From assembly GCA_905221605.1 (NCBI GenBank), contig CAJNDS010002135.1, positions 819,501-883,500 of the forward strand: a stretch of 64,000 nt of DNA, written 5' to 3'. The stretch comes from Symbiodinium natans (lineage: Eukaryota; Sar; Dinophyceae; Suessiales; Symbiodiniaceae). Both the position numbers and the translations under genes were made by a program. This document shows, piece by piece, positions 7,839-15,758 of the stretch. The notes beneath the pieces were generated by a model. It worked only from the letters and a program-made list of their open reading frames with translations, ran no database searches and was not told the origin of the DNA. Position 1 is the stretch's first letter; each line of letters opens with the position of its first letter.

Positions 7839-9080
7839 ATGTTGCATACATGCCCGTTGCTCCCGCTACGACCAGACTCATCGACGATGCCAATGAAGTC
7901 CAAGCTCGCCGCGCTGAACCTCTTCTGCAAGGCAATGCTGTACACAGGCAAGAGAACCAGTGATCCGGATGCAAACCTCTACCTCTCGGATGAGGCCAAG
8001 GGTCTTGCTCGACGTGAGAACTGTATGCTGGCTCCAACCCTGAGACTGGCAGCACGCAGCTACAACTGGATTCGACTTCTCTCCCAATCAGCTCAGCCTA
8101 ATCTTCCCTTGCTGGCCGAAGCTGAGATGGCATCCCTATTATCACCCACAGAGCCTCCCCCTCATATCAAGCACTACGAGGCGGAACGGAGCTCACTTAC
8201 CTTGCAGATGATACTCGAAACGGTGCATATCTACACTGAAGAGGAGACCATGGAGCCGGACGACTTCAAGCTAGCCGCCCTTATCATTTCCCAGACTCTG
8301 TACAATCTGGGAATGGGCGGGCAAACCGTCAGGGACATTGTCAATGGCGCTGCCCAGCATCTGCGCTGGATCCTACCCAGTGACTCCACACGAGTTCTGA
8401 ACGGAATACACCTTTGTCTCTTCCCTTCGGATATCTCGCCGTGGCCGCGAGAGGCAGACACCAATCCACATACTCAAAGTGACGAACATGCATTGGGCAT
8501 CCTCGACGCAGAAATTCACATGCTACAGCGAGCGTCCAAGATTTACCGGACCATGGCCATGGTCGACTTCATGGTCGCCCGAGCAAGAGGAGCACGAGTG
8601 CCAGACGAAGTCTGCCCCAGCGAACCCTGGGACGTCCTGCGACAGGATCAAGCCATGGCACTCCTTTCATATGCGGAGCACTTGACGGAACTCCATGATC
8701 TCCTGACCACTGATGCGTACCAAAAGATGCGTACAGACCTCCGCCTGGGCAGAACCTGGCTATCGCGACCCATCACAGCATCCGAACTGGCCTCGCTTGA
8801 AGCAATATGGCACAATACCACGATACCAGAGAGTTTTGCCAAGCTACACCTCACTCTCCAGCTCAAAGGGCAAATTGCTGCACACCTTCCGGAAGACTCC
8901 AGAGCACAGGACAGACTACTTACCATACTCTCTCCCCTGGAGAATGACGTCCTGGACCAGGCCTTCCCCTGGATTCTGGCCTTTAAGATGCTCACGCCTG
9001 AGCGCAGGATGATATTCCGATATGCTCTTCTTACGGCAGCGGGCCCCTCGGCAACAGCGCCGGTTACGCAGACCGAGTGA
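7839..9080 (+). CDS. Helical protein of the array's repeated family, 413 aa (divergent member)
   Basis: The first in-frame ATG after hairpin 11 is at 7839; the frame is open further up, but only with a TTG and across the hairpin. The protein is predicted from composition to be largely alpha-helical, without signal peptide or membrane segment. Its C-terminal region (I-L-S-P-L-E-N-D-V ... K-M-L-T-P-E-R-R) matches the corresponding region of the next three long ORFs (I-I-N-P-L-H-D-D-V ... K-M-L-T-P-P-N-R), so it belongs to the same family while being the most diverged. The stop TGA (9078-9080) lies in the core of hairpin 12. Function unknown; multiple structural-protein-like copies in one array would fit a coat or nucleic-acid-binding role, but that is speculation. 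Confidence 0.75.
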   Translation: MLHTCPLLPLRPDSSTMPMKSKLAALNLFCKAMLYTGKRTSDPDANLYLSDEAKGLARRENCMLAPTLRLAARSYNWIRLLSQSAQPNLPLLAEAEMASLLSPTEPPPHIKHYEAERSSLTLQMILETVHIYTEEETMEPDDFKLAALIISQTLYNLGMGGQTVRDIVNGAAQHLRWILPSDSTRVLNGIHLCLFPSDISPWPREADTNPHTQSDEHALGILDAEIHMLQRASKIYRTMAMVDFMVARARGARVPDEVCPSEPWDVLRQDQAMALLSYAEHLTELHDLLTTDAYQKMRTDLRLGRTWLSRPITASELASLEAIWHNTTIPESFAKLHLTLQLKGQIAAHLPEDSRAQDRLLTILSPLENDVLDQAFPWILAFKMLTPERRMIFRYALLTAAGPSATAPVTQTE

Positions 9081-9098
9081 GGTCCCCTCCTGGTCAGC
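9068..9098 (+). repeat. Core hairpin 12, contains a stop codon
   Basis: Outer stem GCAGACC / GGTCAGC (six of seven pairs, one A-A mismatch) around GAGT-GAGG-TCC-CCTC. The TGA in GAGTGAGG ends the 413-aa ORF. Confidence 0.8.
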
Positions 9099-9443
9099 TA
9101 CTTAACAAACCTAGTCAACTTCTTTCTCACAAGAAGATCGATGACGCCTGCTGCTAACAGACAAAGGAGAATTATTCCCGCTACTCTGCGCCTCTCCCAA
9201 ACACAAATCTAGACACCCCTCTCCCTCTCCGAGCAGAGCCTCAGGTCCTTAACCAGAAAGAGGGAAACACGCACCAGCGCCAGCGCCTCAGCTCTGCCCA
9301 CCTTCAGCTTGAACTCTGCTGCGCAACCCTACCCCTGCAGCTTAGCCCGAGAGAGGCCTTCCTTGAATTTCACCTCCTGGTTCCTTACCTTCGGCCTAAA
9401 AGCACCAAGGCAGCTGTGTTTGCTCCGGCTAACATCAGAGCCT
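9099..9443 (+). other. Spacer between hairpins 12 and 13
   Basis: C/A-rich sequence with no ORF that follows the array pattern. I see no RNA gene or repeat in it. Confidence 0.4.
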
Positions 9444-9472
9444 TCATACGAGTGAGGTCCCCTCCTGTATGA
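9444..9472 (+). repeat. Core hairpin 13
   Basis: Perfect outer stem TCATAC / GTATGA around GAGT-GAGG-TCC-CCTC. An ATG at 9469 lies in the 3' arm and is in frame with the next ORF; the likelier start at 9481 is 8 nt beyond the hairpin. Confidence 0.85.
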
Positions 9473-9480
9473 GCCTGACC

Positions 9481-10761
9481 ATGGAGGCCCTCCCTCCGGT
9501 ACTGAGTAGGGATAAAACCATGGAGGTGCTTCTGGAATCCCTTTTCCTCCCGCTTCCGGTTTACCCTGCATCCTCCCTGGGAGACCACGAGGCCAGCACT
9601 ATACAAATGGCATCTACACGCATCCCGGCAGAAGACGCCCTCCGGCACTCGGACCGTCAGATACGCATAGCTTCCCGCACCTGCAGCTTCATGAAACTGC
9701 TCACGGAGAAGATCAACTGGAGACTGGGCGACCTTCGACTCTACCTCCCCAAGACTGCCACTCGACAGCTAGCAGCCAAACGTAAGCACGAGGAAATGAT
9801 GCTCCACGAGCCTCAGGAGAACACTCTGACCTACATTCGGCGGCGTCAGCTCATCTTCATATCTCAGGCGATCAGAGACTACACAAATGATGGCCCAGGC
9901 CAAAACTCTTTTCAGATCGAAGATGCGGAGAATACCGCACTTCGAATTTGGACGTACCTAACCCGCCACTTTGCCAAAGGAGAGATCAACTTTATGATAG
10001 ACACCGCCTTGTCGCATCTCCACCTCCTGATGAAGTCGGCGACACCATGTCTGATGTCAAGCATGGAGCAGTCGCAGCCGTCCATGGCTCCGGGACAAGG
10101 TCAGAGTTATTTTCCCCCACATCTAGGCCTACCCGAAGACAAACACTTGGATCTCCAATACTTCGACCTTCAGGCACTCAGGCGCGCGTCGACGATATAC
10201 CGAGTACAGCAGCTTCTCAAGATATCTCACTCAACCCAGGGCGGTGAGTCGCCCATCACCAATGGCTGGCGCTTCCAGCAACAAGCGCAACACCTCGACT
10301 CATTGCCCTATGACAAGCATCTCCAGGCCTTGCTGCCACACCTCCCGGACTACCAGGACCAACTCCGAGAGAACCTGGTGATGTACAGGAAATGGCTCCT
10401 ACGAGACATCACTGAAGAGGAGACGGCCTGGGCCCGTGACACACTTTTAGAGTCGGCAGTCTCGAGAGGAGAACTCCGCGAACTTTTCGAGCATGCTCTC
10501 CTCAAGCAGGTAAACCATACACTTCAGGCCAGTGCTGAGTCTCCTCACCGCGTTGATTCTACTCCGAACTTCCAAAATAGCATGGCTCTTCGCTTCTACC
10601 AAATCATCAATCCTTTACATGACGACGTCTACGAGGAGTACAAGCCGTTTGCGATCGTCTATAAGATGCTCACTCCCCCGAACCGCCAACGGGCTCGATC
10701 ACTTCATCGTACTTTGTCGCACGAGAGGCACCAGTCCTTCCTTCGTCTTTTTGAACCCTAG
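9481..10761 (+). CDS. Helical protein of the array's repeated family, 426 aa
   Basis: I choose ATG 9481 (M-E-A-L-P-P-V-L-S-R) because it aligns with the start of the paralogue at 12561 (M-A-D-L-H-P-V-L-S-R); an in-frame ATG at 9469 lies inside hairpin 13. The two proteins match along their whole length: M-E-V-L-L-E-S-L-F-L-P-L-P-V-Y-P near the N-terminus, R-Q-I-R-I-A-S-R-T-C-S-F, L-A-A-K-R-K-H-E-E-M-M-L, I-R-D-Y-T-N-D-G-P-G-Q-N-S-F, and near the end S-M-A-L-R-F-Y-Q-I-I-N-P-L. Apart from a basic patch the protein looks soluble and helical. I do not recognise the family. The stop is 10 nt before hairpin 14. Confidence 0.8.
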   Translation: MEALPPVLSRDKTMEVLLESLFLPLPVYPASSLGDHEASTIQMASTRIPAEDALRHSDRQIRIASRTCSFMKLLTEKINWRLGDLRLYLPKTATRQLAAKRKHEEMMLHEPQENTLTYIRRRQLIFISQAIRDYTNDGPGQNSFQIEDAENTALRIWTYLTRHFAKGEINFMIDTALSHLHLLMKSATPCLMSSMEQSQPSMAPGQGQSYFPPHLGLPEDKHLDLQYFDLQALRRASTIYRVQQLLKISHSTQGGESPITNGWRFQQQAQHLDSLPYDKHLQALLPHLPDYQDQLRENLVMYRKWLLRDITEEETAWARDTLLESAVSRGELRELFEHALLKQVNHTLQASAESPHRVDSTPNFQNSMALRFYQIINPLHDDVYEEYKPFAIVYKMLTPPNRQRARSLHRTLSHERHQSFLRLFEP

Positions 10762-10771
10762 CCTGCTAGCA

Positions 10772-10802
10772 ACTTTGCTTGTGAGGTCACCTCCTGCAAA
10801 GT
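10772..10802 (+). repeat. Core hairpin 14
   Basis: Perfect outer stem ACTTTGC / GCAAAGT around GTGAGG-TCA-CCTC, 10 nt after the 426-aa ORF stop. Confidence 0.85.
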
Positions 10803-11084
10803 AGAGCACCAGGTTAGCAACGTCTCTGTCTAACTAGGACACCAGCAGCCTTTAGCAAGCCAAGATAAAGCAGCGGAAAAGTCTCCATCTCCAACTGCAG
10901 CACAGTCCCTTCTCACTAAGATCACAGCGGCATTCTCCGGCAATGAGGTCTTTCTGCGGATAGTTGGAGCCTGCTGCAGAGCCAATGCCTCAGCCTTGGC
11001 TGATTCACCTAGTAACACATTCAAGTCTGCAGCTTTCTGCTTTCATTGAAGCTTGCCACAGCCGGGCTCAGCCTCTCCACACAG

Positions 11085-11111
11085 GCTGGCCACGTGAGGT
11101 CTCCATCCAGC
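11085..11111 (+). repeat. Core hairpin 15 (imperfect core)
   Basis: Outer stem GCTGG / CCAGC around GAGG-TCT-CCAT, the only copy whose 3' core arm is changed. It ends 13 nt before the ATG at 11125. The spacer from hairpin 14 (about 280 nt) shows no gene. Confidence 0.65.
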
Positions 11112-11124
11112 TAGCAAACAAGCC

Positions 11125-12363
11125 ATGCCTTCACCGTCTCGCGAGATTCTGCTCGAGATTCTCCTGAAGTCGCTCCACGTCCCACTGACCATCTACCTAC
11201 CCGACGGCATCAGTGAGCACATGGCCACATCAGCCTCAGCAACAACTCATCTTGCCCCGAGGAGGCTCCTCTTCACTACAGAAGACCTTGAACGCACGGC
11301 AGAACGAAGCATGCGAGTAGCATCACGTCTCTGCAGCTTCATATGTCACTTGGATCGGTACCTGGCTTGGCGCGAGGGCAGACACACAGCCCTGCCCCTA
11401 GAGGCTAGCCCACGTATCTTGGCAGGTAAGCGCAAGCACATTGACGACGAGCAGCCTTCGACGCACCTACCCCGGAGTATGGGGCCCCTCCAGCGCCAGC
11501 AAATCATGTACCTCACCCTCATGATCCACAACTACACAAAAGACGGCGAAGGCTCGCCGTCCTTGAGCACGTCTGAAGCTGATCAGGCTGGTGCTTTAAC
11601 CTGGCATTATCTTACCGGGAAGCTCTCGCAATCAGAGCTGAATGCCATTCTGCTCCGCACTTTGGAGCAAGCCAAGGTCATTCTGAGGTCTGAATTCACT
11701 CCAGCACATCAACGGAACCTACTCCAGCTGCATCCCCAAACGACGGCGGAGACCTGGCAAGGCCAAGCATATTTCCCCCTAGGCCTCCGGCTTCAAGACC
11801 CACATCAGCTTGATCTTGAAGCATATGATTTCAGAACGCTCAAAAGAGCATCACTTCAGCTTCGCCTACTACAACAACTGCGGACTATTACGGCCTCCAC
11901 ACCTACATCGGCCAGCGACCAGATCCGAGATGGCTGGGATTTCCTTGAACAAGACCGTGATCTCTCAAAGCTTGACTACGAGGACTACCACACCAAATTG
12001 GTTTCAATGATCCCGCACTATCAGGAGACACTCCGAGAGATCCTGACACTGTATCGCCTATGGCTGTCCACCCCTCTGTCCGATGAGGACTTCCATTGGG
12101 TGCGCAACCTGGTAGCGAATCAGCTACTACCTAGAGATACTCTGCATCGCTACTTCGCTGACAGTCTCTGGCAACAAATACGACACAGATATGGAGGAGA
12201 CCAAGGAGATTACGAGCAGGCCCAAGGAGTCATCACAATTCTTTCCCCGCTCCACGACCAGGTCTATGATGACTATAAGAACTTTGCTGTGGCGCTGACA
12301 CTGCTCCTCGTTCGACATCGTCAACGTCTGAAACAGACGCTAGACGACAAAATTCGGGGCTAG
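11125..12363 (+). CDS. Helical protein of the array's repeated family, 412 aa
   Basis: ATG at 11125, 13 nt after hairpin 15. It is a paralogue of the ORFs at 9481 and 12561 with moderate divergence: E-I-L-L-K-S-L-H-V-P-L-T-I-Y near the N-terminus, S-M-R-V-A-S-R-L-C-S-F-I, A-G-K-R-K-H, N-Y-T-K-D-G-E-G-S, the L-D-L-E-A-Y-D-F-R-T-L-K-R-A-S segment (paralogue L-D-L-Q-Y-F-D-L-Q-A-L-R-R-A-S), and I-L-S-P-L-H-D-Q-V near the end. The last part is shorter than in its relatives and lacks the K-M-L-T-P motif. Same strand and same spacing rules as the other cassettes. Function unknown. Confidence 0.8.
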   Translation: MPSPSREILLEILLKSLHVPLTIYLPDGISEHMATSASATTHLAPRRLLFTTEDLERTAERSMRVASRLCSFICHLDRYLAWREGRHTALPLEASPRILAGKRKHIDDEQPSTHLPRSMGPLQRQQIMYLTLMIHNYTKDGEGSPSLSTSEADQAGALTWHYLTGKLSQSELNAILLRTLEQAKVILRSEFTPAHQRNLLQLHPQTTAETWQGQAYFPLGLRLQDPHQLDLEAYDFRTLKRASLQLRLLQQLRTITASTPTSASDQIRDGWDFLEQDRDLSKLDYEDYHTKLVSMIPHYQETLREILTLYRLWLSTPLSDEDFHWVRNLVANQLLPRDTLHRYFADSLWQQIRHRYGGDQGDYEQAQGVITILSPLHDQVYDDYKNFAVALTLLLVRHRQRLKQTLDDKIRG

Positions 12364-12390
12364 GGACCATCCGAGCACCACAGACTTCCA

Positions 12391-12413
12391 AACGAGTGAG
12401 GTCCCCTCCTGTT
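12391..12413 (+). repeat. Core hairpin 16 (short outer stem)
   Basis: Intact core GAGT-GAGG-TCC-CCTC with an outer stem of only AAC / GTT, 27 nt after the 412-aa ORF. Confidence 0.65.
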
Positions 12414-12512
12414 CGCTGCACTATCTTCCCAAATTGCGGGGAAAAAGCCTGTAGCTCCAATCTTTCCACGTCAAGCCTCACAAGCACAGCTCTTCTCGCA
12501 AAGTTTTCCCTC

Positions 12513-12548
12513 AGGTTCGCACGAGTGAGGTCCCCTCCTGGCGAACTT
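12513..12548 (+). repeat. Core hairpin 17
   Basis: Outer stem AGGTTCGC / GCGAACTT (eight pairs, one wobble) around GAGT-GAGG-TCC-CCTC; it ends 12 nt before the ATG at 12561. Confidence 0.85.
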
Positions 12549-12560
12549 CCACCTAGGCCC

Positions 12561-13853
12561 ATGGCAGACCTTCACCCCGTTCTCAGCCGTGAACAGGCAA
12601 TGGAGGTACTTCTTGAGTCTCTATTCCTACCGCTGCCGGTTTACCCTACAACTCCATCTGGTGCCGCCGCAGCAAGCAATCTGGACCTGGCATCCTCACG
12701 CACCCCTGCGGGAGAAGCGATCCCACACTTGAACCGCCAGATACGGATAGCCTCGCGCACCTGCAGTTTCTTGAAGCTGCTCGCGGAGAAAGTTCACCGG
12801 CACATGGGAGACTTGCGGCTCTACCTTCCCAAAACCGCACCTCGAAACTTGGCCGCAAAACGGAAGCATGAAGAGATGATGCTGACAGAGCCTCGCTCTC
12901 CTACTCTGACGTACCATCAGAAGCGCCAGCTCCTCTTCATCTCTCAGGCGATTCGAGACTACACCAACGATGGCCCTGGCCAGAACTCCTTCCAGCTCGA
13001 AGATGCGGAACCTACCACCCAGCGCATCTGGACGTACCTGACGCGCCACTTCGGCCAAGGTGAGGTGCACTTTATGATTGCTAACGCCCTGTCGCATCTA
13101 CACCTTCTCATGCGATCGTCAACTCCATGCCTACTCTCAGGCATTGAGCAGTCACAGCCATCGTATGCTCCAGGACAGGGCTCGGACTACTTCCCTGTCA
13201 ATCTTCGTCTGCACGATGACAAGCAACTGGACCTTCAATACTTCGACCTGCAGGCGCTAAGGCGAGCCTCCACAGTATACCGGGTGCAGCAGCTGCTCAA
13301 AGTCTCTTCTTCCGCCGAAGGGGCATCGCCAGTTAAGAATGGATGGCGCTTTCAACATCAGGACCATCACCTCAATGGTTTGTCCTACGACCAACATCTC
13401 CTGGCTCTGCTGCCTCATCTTACTCACTACCAGGACCAAATTCGCGAAGATTTGGTCACCTACAGGCAGTGGCTGCTTCGAGAAATCAACGCAGAGGAAG
13501 TTTCTTGGATTCAATCCTTGATCGCGGACACGGTTATCTCGCGAGGTGAACTACTGGAGCTCTTCGAGGATGCCCTGCTAAAGCAAGTCAACTCTGCATT
13601 TCAAGCTAATGCTGGTATTCCTAACCCTGAGGATCATTCTCAAGACTTCCAGAACAGCATGGCCCTCCGCTTCTATCAAATCATCAATCCGCTCTATGAT
13701 GACATCTACGAAGAGCACAAGCCCTATGCAATAGTGTTCAAGATGCTCACCTCCTCTCATCGTGGACGGCTTCGGTCCCTCCTTCGAGCTCGAGAAGCTG
13801 TCATTCTGGCGTCCCCACATCGGACAACCAGCCTGGTTCCAGTATGCGAGTGA
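12561..13853 (+). CDS. Helical protein of the array's repeated family, 430 aa
   Basis: ATG at 12561 is the first after hairpin 17; the frame is open upstream through two hairpins, but the paralogue alignment supports 12561. It is the closest relative of the 426-aa ORF at 9481, with matching blocks from M-E-V-L-L-E-S-L-F-L-P to F-K-M-L-T. The two copies flank the more divergent 412-aa copy, so the order is A-B-A', suggesting cassette duplication. The stop TGA (13851-13853) is in the core of hairpin 18. Soluble, helical, family not recognised. Confidence 0.8.
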   Translation: MADLHPVLSREQAMEVLLESLFLPLPVYPTTPSGAAAASNLDLASSRTPAGEAIPHLNRQIRIASRTCSFLKLLAEKVHRHMGDLRLYLPKTAPRNLAAKRKHEEMMLTEPRSPTLTYHQKRQLLFISQAIRDYTNDGPGQNSFQLEDAEPTTQRIWTYLTRHFGQGEVHFMIANALSHLHLLMRSSTPCLLSGIEQSQPSYAPGQGSDYFPVNLRLHDDKQLDLQYFDLQALRRASTVYRVQQLLKVSSSAEGASPVKNGWRFQHQDHHLNGLSYDQHLLALLPHLTHYQDQIREDLVTYRQWLLREINAEEVSWIQSLIADTVISRGELLELFEDALLKQVNSAFQANAGIPNPEDHSQDFQNSMALRFYQIINPLYDDIYEEHKPYAIVFKMLTSSHRGRLRSLLRAREAVILASPHRTTSLVPVCE

Positions 13854-13877
13854 GGTCGCCTCCAGCAAACTGAACCA
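13834..13877 (+). repeat. Core hairpin 18, contains a stop codon
   Basis: Outer stem about 12 pairs with one bulged C and one A-A mismatch (TGGTTCCAGTATGC with GCAAACTGAACCA) around GAGT-GAGG-TCG-CCTC. TGA in the core ends the 430-aa ORF. Confidence 0.8.
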
Positions 13878-13971
13878 TCAAATCCCTAAGTTCCTCTAGT
13901 CCGAATTCTGGACTTAATCACACCTCCAGACCACTGCTCGCACTGCAGAAGAAAAGCCTCCATGCCTTATA

Positions 13972-14181
13972 ATGCACAAGCGCCAGCCTGCTAAGCTGAT
14001 GCCCCCCAGACTCGGCCTGCCCGCCAGCTTGCCTGCTGAGGTTGAGGACCAATCTCGCAGAGAAGTGTACAGAAGCGCAACCCGCCTGGCTACAATGGCC
14101 AGGACATCGAAACAGACCAGGTCCCGAACGAGTAGGTCACTTAATTTTCACCCTCGATGCCCGCCAAGGTGCGGGACATAA
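13972..14181 (+). CDS. Doubtful basic ORF at the 3' end of the array, 69 aa
   Basis: ATG at 13972 opens a 69-residue Arg/Ser/Pro-rich frame that ends inside the terminal stem-loop. Unlike other ORFs it has no clear pre-start hairpin, though a degenerate core (GAGT-AGG-TCA-CTT) lies at about 14129-14141. It could equally be the 3' untranslated region of the element. Nothing in the protein is recognisable. Confidence 0.25.
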   Translation: MHKRQPAKLMPPRLGLPASLPAEVEDQSRREVYRSATRLATMARTSKQTRSRTSRSLNFHPRCPPRCGT

Positions 14182-14215
14182 CCCGCACATGCGTTCGAAA
14201 TGAAATGAAATGAAA

Positions 14216-14217
<2 letters not shown>
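14169..14217 (+). other. Terminal stem-loop and GAAAT run: probable 3' end of the retroelement
   Basis: GTGCGGG / CCCGCAC (14169-14188) form a perfect 7-bp stem with a short loop; an overlapping alternative pairing uses CCCGC at 14160. It is followed by a short linker, repeats of GAAAT, and then the TTG tract. Stem-loop plus simple-repeat tail is the usual 3' end of many non-LTR retrotransposons, so I infer an insertion end here. No target-site duplication can be checked because the 5' end is outside the window. Confidence 0.55.
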
Positions 14218-14846
<629 letters not shown>

Positions 14847-15169
14847 TCCTCTGGTAAAGCCCAAGCCGAGACTCTTGGCCTTGGCCTAAACCGTAAACCC
14901 TAAACCCTAAACGCTAAACCCTAAACCCTAAACCCGACACTCGAACCCCGGAACCCCAAACCTCATGCCGCATGTAAGCCCTAAACCATAAACCCAAACC
15001 TTAAGCCCAAGACCATCATCGTACCGCAGAACCGGCCTGGGGTTTAAGGTTTACAATTTCAAAAGCCTCCAGGCATCCCAAAGCACAATTTCATTTATAG
15101 AACACCCAACTCCCAAATGTCCCGAAGCCTTGAACCTTAAACGCCAAACCTGAACTCGAACTCCTGACC

Positions 15170-15295
15170 ATGTCCATCACCGCCGAGCTCCTTCGCGCGG
15201 TTAAGGATTTTGGCATCGGGGTCTCGAAGGAATACACCCTAGCCCCTAGCCCTGAGCCCTCTGCCCCCCCAAACCTCTTGACTAAACCCATCTAA
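15170..15295 (+). CDS. Exon-like island, possible first exon (41 codons)
   Basis: ATG followed by 41 codons (M-S-I-T-A-E-L-L-R-A-V-K-D-F-G-I...) between telomere-like arrays; the downstream part is Pro-rich and may be intron. Sequence unlike the surrounding repeats. No family recognised. Confidence 0.3.
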   Translation: MSITAELLRAVKDFGIGVSKEYTLAPSPEPSAPPNLLTKPI

Positions 15296-15652
15296 ACCCT
15301 AAACCCTAAACCCTAAACTTGAGGCGTTCACCTGCTACACGCTGCTTCTCCTGCCGCGCTATTCATCCGCTGAGGCGTCTGGTGTGGGTTTTCATTGGGT
15401 TTGGTGTTGGAGGGTTGCATAATATAGGGGTCGGAATTAGAACAATCCCCTATTTCTGGTGATATATGATAATTCAAACCCTTATTCGAATGTCTTGCCC
15501 GGGTGCAGCTCCAGATAGCAGACGTTTTGCATATGATTGACAATAATTGGCGTGTGTAGCCGGCATGGTGCAATCCCACTCTAGACTCTAGCTGTTCATA
15601 GGCCATTGCAAGCGAGTCTGGGGTCCCAACCCCATCTCCACAGAAAACCCTA

Positions 15653-15758
15653 TCTAGGGGTTTCCCAAATTAGGGTACCTTATTTGGGTTCTGATTAAGG
15701 GAATCCCACTATTTGGGGTCTATGTGAGGGGTCCCTCATTTTTGGAAACCCCCATTTA
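15653..15758. mobile_element. Short inverted-repeat element, family with GGGGGT/ACCCCC ends (copy 1)
   Basis: About 105 bp starting TCTAGGGG and ending ACCCCCATTT. It shares GTACCTTATT, GGGGTCTAT and GGTCCCT blocks in the same order with the copy at 23710-23815. No ORF; probably a non-autonomous element or introner. Confidence 0.5.

Noticed and set aside
1083-13877. Bacterial integron or CRISPR array
   Set aside because: The repeats resemble attC sites only in general architecture; there is no integrase, the spacing is gene-sized and irregular, and the sequence context is eukaryotic.
15328-15606. 92-residue minus-strand ORF
   Set aside because: No recognisable motif, no neighbours on the strand, and it extends into repeat-derived sequence; I cannot support it.
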